Below, piece after piece: positions 6,388 to 12,609 of a DNA stretch of 12,609 nucleotides. The DNA comes from Thermaceae bacterium (GTDB taxonomy: Bacteria > Deinococcota > Deinococci > Deinococcales > Marinithermaceae). The position numbers were made by a program, and so were the translations under genes. The notes below the pieces were generated by a model. That model made no database searches. It was not told where the DNA came from and worked only from the letters and a program-made list of their open reading frames with translations. Position 1 is the first letter of the stretch; each line of letters starts with the position of its first letter. The DNA is taken from contig JALVVO010000107.1 in assembly GCA_027023345.1 (NCBI GenBank), positions 1 through 12,609 of the forward strand. Direction: 5' to 3'.

Positions 6388-8895
6388 CTAGGGGTTGCTC
6401 ACATGTTTTAAAATCGTAGATAACTGACCAGTGATGTATATTTTTCCATCGTGTTGTGTCACCCCATACATTCCGTAATAATCAGAAATTAGGCTTCTCC
6501 AGCGGATTCCATCAGTTGAAGCGAGAACTTCTAGTTGAGTATCTGGGCTTGCTGCGATAATAAGGCCATCTTCGCAGTACACATGTTCCATGTAGGAGAT
6601 CACGCGCTGGTCAGCACCGGATGTGACCGTCTTAACCCCTGCGCTCCAGTGAAGCGCATCCGGAGAAAAGTAAACATACCCCTTACCCAAAGCAACAAAG
6701 CGACTGCCGTCAAAACAGACGTTTCGAGCTGGCCCATCCAGCTCGGTGGGGGTCCAGTCGCTACCATTCGATGAGGTGTAGACCGTGGCTTTATTGGCAT
6801 TTGAGCTTATGGCCACGAAAGTTCCCTTGCCGAAGGTAACGCTGCTGAATGCACTTGCGCTTAGCTTTCGTGTCTGCCAAGCTATTCCATCTACAGAAAC
6901 AGCAATGGTCGTGCCGCCGACAGCCACGTAATAGTCGTTACCGGCAGCAACAGAGAGAAGCGTATCTTCGCTCCCTACAAATGTGGTATCCCACAGGTAG
7001 CCGTCCAGCGATACAGCCACCGACCCGCGCGAGCCGACAGCAACAAAACGTTTGTCGGCCGAGGAATATACAACGTCCATCCAATTTCCCGGGGCATCAG
7101 GTGTATCTGTGACTTTCTGGCTGTGCCAGGTTTGACCGTCGGAACTAGTGGCGATGGTACCAGCTCTGCCAACCGCCACAAAGACTCCTTCGCCATGACT
7201 AATGGCCATGAGGTCTGGCATTTGTCCAGTGTCAGAAGTATCTAGGGGGGCTGCAGAGGCGAATCGATATCCACTGGCTCTCCAACTGGATCCATCATCG
7301 GTGGAAAGATAGATCGTTCCTGCCTTTGGCGCAGCGAGAAGTACCCCTTGGTTGTTCTCAATAAGCGAGATCTTTGTCGGGAGAGAATACCTTCTCCATG
7401 ATCTGCCATCACCAGAAAAGTAAAGGTCCCCACATGCAATAACGAGGTCGAAGCCCGCCGTAGCCATTTGGCAGCTTCTAGATATCGCCCCGTCCATGAA
7501 CTCGCGGACATACCAATCTATACCATTGTCGGAGAGGGCATAGCGGTTGCCATTGCCCAAAGAAATGTAGAATCCTGGGCCTTTAGCTATGCTACCCAAA
7601 TAAATGCGTTCCGATACAAGGCGCTCATCCCAAGAAATTCCACGATCGGAAGAAACAAAAATGGCCCCACGATTCGCTTCGACATCAGACCCACTCGCCA
7701 TAAAACGTCCACCGCCGGCGTAAATCACTCTAGACAGATATCGCCTCGAAGGCATAGCATGTTCCTGCCACTCACGCCCATCCTCGGACGTATACCAAGT
7801 AGAACCAGAGTAAGTAATAAACACACCGTCCCCATAAACAACTCCTTTAATGCCGGCCAATTGGTTTTTCTCCCATGAAGAGAGGTCTTGTAGAGACGCG
7901 GTAAAGACCCTTCCCCTATCATTTACTGCTACAATTGTGTCCTGGCTACAGGACACATCAATGAGCTCTCCACCGCCCGGTATTAAGTGGGATGACCAAT
8001 TTTCCCCATCGGGAGATAGAAGCAGCGCGCCATAATATCCAACGGCCACAAACATACCATTACAAGAGCGGACCTTGTTCGCCGGGACCGAGGGTGCTCG
8101 CCATTGCCCACCATCGAGGTTGACGACGTTCACCGTGAGCGGGGCAGCTCCAGAAAGCGCGTTGTTGAAATCGTCATCGTGTAACGTTGCGCGAATTTCA
8201 AGGCCATGCTTGCCAGGTTGTACCGAACTTGCGGCACGAATGGCAACAGTTGCGTGGAAAGGAAGACGGTCGACATCAAAAGAATTGGGCTCTAAAGTGA
8301 GCTCGCTAACTGGGTTCTCCCCTACGAGAAGCTCAAGATTTACAACGCCACTCAAATCCCCGTCGGCGTCTATTGTGACCCCTATCTTTGTAGATTCCCC
8401 CGAGAATATTGCAATAATATTGCGTTCGGGTGTTACCGTGATTCCCGGAGGGCGAACCTCTATCCTTATTGAAAGAAGGTATTCGCCTTCCTTAAGCGAG
8501 ACGCCAAGCAACAAGTCGTAAACTCCCGGAGGCGTCTTTTCTGAAACCGAAATGGTTATTTTGCCATGATAAGGAAAGTTAGCGCTTTCGATCCTAGTCG
8601 GGGTGATGGAGATTCCCGAAGAAGGTGTTGCCCCGTTTTTGCCGCGCAGGAATAGTTCAATATCACCAGCCAACCTAGGCGGAGCTTCAATTTTTAAACC
8701 GATGGTCTTTCTGCCACCCTGCATAACGACAGTGTCTGTTTGCTCTAGGTAGACTTTGACGTTGGGAAGTGGACTATCCCCGCCAGACTTTTTTTGACCA
8801 CATCCCCCAAGCAAGAGAAGGATGACTCCAATAATAACAAGGGTTATTTTTGACCTATACGTGCCTTGAGATGAGCGATTCGGAGAATAGTTCAT
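6388..8895 (-). CDS. Large lipoprotein: two Ig-like domains plus Asp-box beta-propellers
   Basis: This is an 835-residue exported lipoprotein. A basic start and hydrophobic segment (17-31) end in a lipobox LLGGC with the lipidated cysteine at C32, followed by a polar linker. Two Ig-like beta-sandwich modules span about 46-148 and 150-258. The rest is made of repeated blades with Asp-boxes of the form S-x-D-G-x-x-W, for example near 294-300, 370-376, 415-422, 455-461, 494-500, 531-538, 584-590, 629-635, 667-673, 708-714, 744-750 and 793-799. A degenerate one lies near 333-341. This gives about 13 blades, often preceded by FVAVG. Asp-boxes are structural, so an enzyme activity cannot be inferred; binding or envelope-assembly roles are possible. 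There is no Shine-Dalgarno; a -10-like box lies seven bases upstream. G+C is visibly lower than in 1-5936, suggesting transfer. Confidence 0.85.
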   Translation of the reverse strand: MNYSPNRSSQGTYRSKITLVIIGVILLLLGGCGQKKSGGDSPLPNVKVYLEQTDTVVMQGGRKTIGLKIEAPPRLAGDIELFLRGKNGATPSSGISITPTRIESANFPYHGKITISVSEKTPPGVYDLLLGVSLKEGEYLLSIRIEVRPPGITVTPERNIIAIFSGESTKIGVTIDADGDLSGVVNLELLVGENPVSELTLEPNSFDVDRLPFHATVAIRAASSVQPGKHGLEIRATLHDDDFNNALSGAAPLTVNVVNLDGGQWRAPSVPANKVRSCNGMFVAVGYYGALLLSPDGENWSSHLIPGGGELIDVSCSQDTIVAVNDRGRVFTASLQDLSSWEKNQLAGIKGVVYGDGVFITYSGSTWYTSEDGREWQEHAMPSRRYLSRVIYAGGGRFMASGSDVEANRGAIFVSSDRGISWDERLVSERIYLGSIAKGPGFYISLGNGNRYALSDNGIDWYVREFMDGAISRSCQMATAGFDLVIACGDLYFSGDGRSWRRYSLPTKISLIENNQGVLLAAPKAGTIYLSTDDGSSWRASGYRFASAAPLDTSDTGQMPDLMAISHGEGVFVAVGRAGTIATSSDGQTWHSQKVTDTPDAPGNWMDVVYSSADKRFVAVGSRGSVAVSLDGYLWDTTFVGSEDTLLSVAAGNDYYVAVGGTTIAVSVDGIAWQTRKLSASAFSSVTFGKGTFVAISSNANKATVYTSSNGSDWTPTELDGPARNVCFDGSRFVALGKGYVYFSPDALHWSAGVKTVTSGADQRVISYMEHVYCEDGLIIAASPDTQLEVLASTDGIRWRSLISDYYGMYGVTQHDGKIYITGQLSTILKHVSNP

Positions 8896-8902
8896 GCGGA
8901 AT

Positions 8903-8908
8903 ATTGTA
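8903..8908 (-). promoter_or_regulatory. -10 box for a probable leaderless transcript
   Basis: On the minus strand TACAAT (five of six to consensus) is followed by exactly seven bases (ATTCCGC) and then the ATG of the propeller lipoprotein. Transcription would start at or next to the A of ATG. No ribosome-binding site and no convincing -35 are present. Leaderless messages with this geometry are common in Deinococcus and Thermus relatives. Confidence 0.45.
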
Positions 8909-9571
8909 ACTGAAGTTCGTTCGTTTGCTATTTGATTTTACAGCCCGGCCGGTAGCGTCTCAGATCTTGTATGGCCCCACTAAAGCAAAAGAAGGGGGTA
9001 CCTGTGGAAATGACAGGGAGGTACCCCATGCACGATTTTAGAGCAGGTCAAGGCTGGCTGAGGTGATTAGGGAAGTCGTCAAGCGGACGCTGGAAGCGGT
9101 GATGGAAGGGGAGCGCGAGGCCTTTCTGGCTGAGCAGGGGGCAGGAAGAATGGCCACTACCGGCGCGACTTGGTAACCAAGCACGGCCGACTCCGCCTTT
9201 CGGTGCCCCGGGATCGGGAGGGCCGCTTTCGCACCACCCTGTTTGCTCCCTACCAGCGCCGCACCGAGGATCTGGAGGCTTTCGCCCTGGCCATGTACGC
9301 CGCCGGCATCTCCACGCGAAAGGTAGGCGAGGTTCTCGGGCACCTGCTGGGGGAAACCAAAAGCGGCCAGCACCATCAGCCGCATCGCGGAGGGGGTGCT
9401 GCCCAGGCTGGAGGCCTTCAGGAAGCGCCCTCTCAAGCGGCGCTACGCCTTCGTCTACCTGGACGCGCTCTTCGTCAAGGTGTTTCGCGAAGGGGAAGGG
9501 GTGGCGACGGGGGCGGCCTACCTAGCTAGCCCTGGGCATCACGGAGGAGGGCTACCGGGAGGTCCTGGGCT

Positions 9572-9597
9572 AAAAATGTACGGGCTTCGCCCGTGAC
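9572..9597. repeat. Hairpin module, copy 2 (inside IS256 remnant)
   Basis: The core AATGTAC-GGGC-TTC-GCCC-GTGAC (9575-9597) forms a six-base-pair stem ACGGGC/GCCCGT with loop TTC. It interrupts the transposase between REVLG and the continuation LLPTESS. Flanking bases match copy 1 at 6214-6234, whereas the stem is different and one pair longer. Read on the minus strand, the stem is followed by ACATTTTTA, so it also looks like a weak terminator in that direction. Confidence 0.55.
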
Positions 9598-9702
9598 TTG
9601 GCTCTTGCCCACGGAGTCCAGCACGAGCTGGGGCGACCTGCTCCTTGAGCTCAAGGGCGGGGATAGAAGAAGTGCTGCTTTTCATCACCGACGAACTGCC
9701 GG

Positions 9703-9792
9703 GGATCGAAACCGCGATCAAGAAGGTCTACCACCCTGACCCGGACCGGCGACAACGTCTTCAAGTAGGATCGAAACCGCGATCAAGAAGGT
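9703..9792 (+). repeat. 25-base direct repeat flanking a 40-base insert
   Basis: The 25 bases at 9703-9727 recur exactly at 9768-9792 (both begin GGATCGAAACCGCG and end AGAAGGT). The 40 bases between (9728-9767) have no counterpart in the transposase reading. Together they add 65 bases and shift the frame between AIKKVY and the following PRAHWQL. Confidence 0.85.
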
Positions 9793-10310
9793 GTACCCCC
9801 GGGCTCACTGGCAGCTCTGCACTGTGCACAAGCTGCGCTCCACGGCCCGGCGGGTGAGGAAGGGGGGTGAGCGGGCCATCGGGCGTGAGCTCAAGACCCT
9901 CTTGCGCCTTTCCAGCCGATCGGAGGCGCTGGCGGCGCTCGAGCGTTTCCAAGAACGCTGGGGGGACCGGTACCCCCAGGTGGTGGCGGGCTGGCTTGAG
10001 CACTCTACCGCGATCCTTCGCCACTTCGACTACCCCGAGCCCTCGCACCCGGTGATCCGGAGCACCAACCTGCTGGAGCGGTTGATCAAGGAGATCAAGC
10101 GGTCCACCAAGATCAGGGACCACACCTTCCCCACGGCAGACTCGGTGTTGAAGGTGATCTACTTCGTGGTCGAGCGGTAGGAGGCTCGCCTTAAGGACCG
10201 GAAGCTCAAGGGCTTTGGGCAAGCGGAGGAGGAAGTTCGTGCTATGTTAGGTACCCCTAAGCAGTGGGGGTGTAGGACACTACCGCGCGTTGGAAGGTTA
10301 CATCTAGGCG

Positions 10311-12296
10311 CTATTCGATAACTAGGCGAATGGGCACGTCGAAAACCTTAGAGTCGGACGACGTAAGGCGAAGAAGAGCGTCATAGGTGCCAACCTGGGC
10401 TCGTGTCACCGGATGAAAGCTTAATTGAAATGTGTGGCTATCTACAGCGTGGGATTTGAATAAAAGTTGCGGACTGGATCCACTGGGGAATAGGAGCGAG
10501 AAACTTGGTTCGCCAACAAAGCAAACACCCGCGGAAGTTAACTCGGTTAAGAAAACGCTGGTACTTCCTCTGGTCAGACGAATCACGGGAACTCCTTGCT
10601 CGATTGGAACCTCCGTGAGAAATTTTAAGTGAGGCAGGTGATACGAATACGAACTTAGTGGTAACTTGGTGAGTTCGATATCAATATCTAGTAAATATTT
10701 CTTCAGCCAAAATTTGCCTGAGAATATTCCGCCCTGGATGCGGTTTTTGATGTCACTTTTAATGCCCGCAGCGAATGAGGCTTCGACGCCTAGATTCCTA
10801 AACGGTTTATTCCGGGAACATGCCTGTTCAAGGTCGATGTCTCCCTCAAAGCCAGCGTAAGGGCCTATGAGGTTGTAAAGCAGAAAAAGCAATCCGAACT
10901 CAGGTTTCACTTCAGCGGAGATCGAATCGGTTTCAAACTTAGCAATGTCCAGGATTTTGAAATAAGGTGTCCCATGGAACATAGCAATCCCGTGAGTCTC
11001 TCCGTTGCTGTACTCGAAGCCTGTCTCCCCCTTCAATTGGTACCCTGCGTCCAATAGCGTTAGCTTGGTTTCATCCCGTTCATTCCCCGTTAGGTTGAAT
11101 GTAAGGTCCAGGCCCATCCCTTGAATGTAGATTGAGGGTGTCACATAAATGCTGCCGATAGCTACTGTGGCTAGCGGGAAGACTAGGGATTTTGGATCTT
11201 CTGTTTCCTGCTTAAACCGAACGTTAACACCCAGATTCCCCTCGAGCTCTAATATGGCTTTAGCATTCTTTACGTACGGTCTGGGGAAAAGGCGGTATGA
11301 CAGATCTATATTCAGGCCAATTTCGTTCTTCAGGTATATGCACGAAGCAAACCCATAGGTTTCCCCAGTCCCAGGGCTATAGCATTTTTCGAACTTTTTC
11401 TTAAGTTTAAAATTTGCGAGTGGTGTTACGGCGCGTTCGCCATGGGGTAGTATGATTGGCAGAGCGCTCAAAGGCGAAAGTCCCTGATTCCTGAAAGCAG
11501 TGACCTCTTCATCATAAGCAAGCATTAAATCCGTAAGGTCAAAAGCATCACCTTTATATACGGCCATGGATGCTGCTAATTCATATGCTGTTAGCTCGTG
11601 GTCTATATCCTCGAGGGCAACCTCGGAAAATGCATCGTCCAAGGTACCCTCTTTTACTACTATCTCTGTTCCGCAAATATTTTCTGCTTGGACGGGCTCA
11701 AATGCTGTGTAAATAGCTCCGAAAGGAAAATCGAGTGATGGCCGAATGACGAAGGTGCTTTTCTCCTGGTTGTTAGGTATATTTAGTGCGCTGCCAGGGT
11801 CACAATCTATTCTTATGGCATCTTGCGAGACACGCCTTACCAGGTTTCCCGGAACAACTAGCGTAGTTGGCTTGGCCTTCAATGTGTAAACGCCATCCCT
11901 TTTACGATAAGGAACTTGCAGGTGCGTTACAGCCCCTGATTTAACTTCTGCCAAATAACTAAAAGAATAAGGTTCGTACAATAATCCTCGATCATCTATG
12001 ACTGCATTCAGTGAGATTTTGTATACACCGGGAAGTAAACCTCTTATAATCACGGGTCTGTTCACATAAAGCTCGTAGCGTTTGGGCCCAACTATGTGGA
12101 TGGCCAGGCTGTCCTCGGAACCAAGAGGCAAATCCTGCAACTCAATGCTAAGAGTCCCATCATATTTTTCTGGTGCAGGGTGAAAAGTATCGCATCCGGA
12201 AAGAATAAGTATGGAGAAGGCGGAAAATGCAAAAGAAAATAGCAGAATGGGCTTTTTGCGCAGAAAAAAGTAAAGGACTCGCCTCCATTCAATCAT
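10311..12296 (-). CDS. Large exported lipoprotein of unknown function
   Basis: This 661-residue protein has a basic, hydrophobic N terminus and a lipobox ILSGC with lipidated C35. Residues 46-133 resemble the small beta-domain frequent at the start of Thermus/Deinococcus lipoproteins (GTLSIELQDLPLG, IHIVGPKRYEL, RGLLPGVYKISLNAV). The middle, about 135-560, is not recognised. It is rich in alternating strands (IGLNIDLSYRLF, ILELEGNLGVNV, LIGPYAGFEGDIDLE, LGVEASFAAGI), which suggests a beta-structure or barrel-like module. Residues about 568-661 look like an Ig-type domain. Besides C35 there are six cysteines (165, 208, 305, 319, 493, 592) that could form disulfides outside the cytoplasm. There is no Shine-Dalgarno before ATG 12296. 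G+C is the lowest in the window (about 40% in one 60-base line counted by hand), suggesting transfer. Confidence 0.8.
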   Translation of the reverse strand: MIEWRRVLYFFLRKKPILLFSFAFSAFSILILSGCDTFHPAPEKYDGTLSIELQDLPLGSEDSLAIHIVGPKRYELYVNRPVIIRGLLPGVYKISLNAVIDDRGLLYEPYSFSYLAEVKSGAVTHLQVPYRKRDGVYTLKAKPTTLVVPGNLVRRVSQDAIRIDCDPGSALNIPNNQEKSTFVIRPSLDFPFGAIYTAFEPVQAENICGTEIVVKEGTLDDAFSEVALEDIDHELTAYELAASMAVYKGDAFDLTDLMLAYDEEVTAFRNQGLSPLSALPIILPHGERAVTPLANFKLKKKFEKCYSPGTGETYGFASCIYLKNEIGLNIDLSYRLFPRPYVKNAKAILELEGNLGVNVRFKQETEDPKSLVFPLATVAIGSIYVTPSIYIQGMGLDLTFNLTGNERDETKLTLLDAGYQLKGETGFEYSNGETHGIAMFHGTPYFKILDIAKFETDSISAEVKPEFGLLFLLYNLIGPYAGFEGDIDLEQACSRNKPFRNLGVEASFAAGIKSDIKNRIQGGIFSGKFWLKKYLLDIDIELTKLPLSSYSYHLPHLKFLTEVPIEQGVPVIRLTRGSTSVFLTELTSAGVCFVGEPSFSLLFPSGSSPQLLFKSHAVDSHTFQLSFHPVTRAQVGTYDALLRLTSSDSKVFDVPIRLVIE

Positions 12297-12302
12297 GCAT
12301 CC

Positions 12303-12308
12303 ACATTA
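12303..12308 (-). promoter_or_regulatory. Possible -10 box, leaderless arrangement
   Basis: On the minus strand TAATGT lies six bases (GGATGC) before the ATG of the second lipoprotein; an overlapping TATGTT (12313-12308) lies eleven bases away. No -35 box or ribosome-binding site is visible. The geometry is like that of the first lipoprotein, but the box is weaker. Confidence 0.3.
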
Positions 12309-12371
12309 ACATACTTTCCCCCCCAAAGAGGCTCCGGTGAACAGCTGCAAAAGCGCGCGACCCACCTATGA

Positions 12372-12609
12372 GAGAAGGCCCAAGGGTTGAACCGTCTTTC
12401 CGCCCTAGAACCCAAGCCTCCTCCTAAACGCTTCGAGGTCGAGGCGCCTGGGGTCCTCCTGCACCTGGACACCAAGAAGCTTGCCCGGTTTGCAAGGCCA
12501 GGGCACCGGGTGACCGGGGACCGACGCCGGGCTTCTCCCGGGGCGGGCTACGAAGTGGTCTACGCTGCGGTAGACGCCTATAGCCGCCTGGCCTACGTGG
12601 AGGTGAAGG
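12372..12609 (+). pseudogene. IS481-family transposase, 5'-truncated, continues past the window
   Basis: From 12372 the frame stays open to the window end and reads GLNRLSALEPKPPPKRFEVE, then APGVLLHLDTKKLARFARPG, HRVTGDRRR, and YEVVYAAVDAYSRLAYVEVK. This is the start of the IS481 catalytic core: the D of HLDTKKL and the D of AVDAYSRLAYVEV are the first two acidic residues of the DDE triad. About 100 residues of N-terminal DNA-binding region are missing. An in-frame TGA stands at 12369-12371, and there is no start with a ribosome-binding site, so this copy is broken. The third catalytic residue would lie outside the window. G+C is high, like the left part and unlike the adjacent lipoprotein. 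In 12314-12368 I recognise nothing. Confidence 0.75.

Larger units (their letters stand above)
8951..10284 (+). mobile_element. Decayed IS256-type insertion sequence
   Basis: About 1.33 kb, the usual IS256 size, encloses a broken IS256-family transposase. Candidate terminal repeats are GGTAGCGTCTCA (8951-8962) and the reverse complement of 10273-10284, GGTAGTGTCCTA, matching at 9 of 12. An inner pair GGGGTACCT (8995-9003) and its complement (10249-10257) is also present. No target duplication is seen at these borders. The element sits between the two lipoprotein genes, 55 bases upstream of the first and 26 bases downstream of the second. Confidence 0.6.
9028..10284 (+). pseudogene. IS256-family transposase, multiply disrupted
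   Basis: Reading across frames recovers most of an IS256 transposase: AEVIREVVKRTLEAVMEGER, then NGHYRRDLVTKHGRLRLSVP, FALAMYAAGISTRKVGEVL, STISRIAEGVLPRLEAF, the catalytic-D strand AFVYLDALFVKV, GITEEGYREVLG, FITDELPGIETAIKKVY (second D), WQLCTVHKLR and NLLERLIKEIKRSTKI (catalytic E region). Visible lesions are frameshifts near 9055, 9150, 9360 and 9660, a 4-base TAGC duplication (9523-9530), a hairpin insertion (9572-9597), a 65-base insertion with a 25-base repeat (9703-9792), and a TAG at 10178-10180 where the family usually has tryptophan. ATG 9028 follows GGGAGG and is the likely original start; the last recognisable residues (GFGQAEEEVRAML) end near 10248. The product cannot be functional. 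Confidence 0.88.

Noticed and set aside
9170..9529. The longer intact frames inside the IS256 remnant as separate genes
   Set aside because: Each is a consecutive fragment of one transposase, separated by identifiable frameshifts, rather than an independent gene.
8943..10292. Target-site duplication of the IS256-type element
   Set aside because: The eight bases outside the proposed ends (GCCCGGCC and GCGCGTTG) do not match, so borders remain approximate.
5937..12609. CRISPR array, toxin-antitoxin pair or defence cassette in the accessory region
   Set aside because: No regularly spaced repeats and no recognisable defence or toxin domains were found; the two large intact genes are lipoproteins.

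Overview
This window looks like a piece of a very GC-rich, probably thermophilic bacterial chromosome of the Deinococcota (Thermales) type. The evidence is high G+C with strong third-position bias in the left half, tightly overlapping genes, IS256/IS481/IS3-type transposase remnants of a kind common in that group, and lipoproteins without a Shine-Dalgarno sequence that have a TAnnnT box just upstream of the start codon, as in leaderless transcripts. The taxonomic call is inference from style, not from a marker gene.

Left part (1-5936) is ordinary, dense chromosomal sequence. A YwiC-like membrane protein, cut by the left edge, converges on a two-gene minus-strand unit: a tandem-domain universal stress protein followed by a 148-residue four-helix membrane protein resembling part of a heme-copper oxidase subunit I. 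Next come tRNA-Arg(CCG) on the minus strand and, divergent from it, a membrane-anchored SurA/PpiD-like peptidyl-prolyl isomerase with an internal duplication, ending in a strong terminator. A three-gene overlapping operon follows: an orphan 117-residue protein, a MogA/MoaB molybdenum-cofactor protein, and a class I/II aminotransferase.

Right part (5937-12609) is accessory. Two large minus-strand lipoprotein genes of clearly lower G+C sit among three decayed insertion sequences: an IS3-type orfA remnant (about 5954-6370), an IS256-type element (about 8951-10284) with many frameshifts, and the start of a 5'-truncated IS481-type transposase at the right edge. The first lipoprotein carries two Ig-like modules and about 13 Asp-box blades, which I read as two beta-propellers. 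The second has a short N-terminal beta-domain, a large unassigned beta-rich middle and an Ig-like C terminus. Both are probably exported and lipid-anchored, so this looks like a transferred surface-protein locus.

The most unusual signal is a small hairpin module (AATGTAC-stem-TTC-stem-GTGAC) found once in the IS3 remnant and once in the IS256 remnant. The flanks are the same but the stem sequences differ in a compensated way, which suggests a tiny insertion element or a scar from a hairpin-recognising transposase. I see no complete defence, CRISPR or biosynthetic system in this window.
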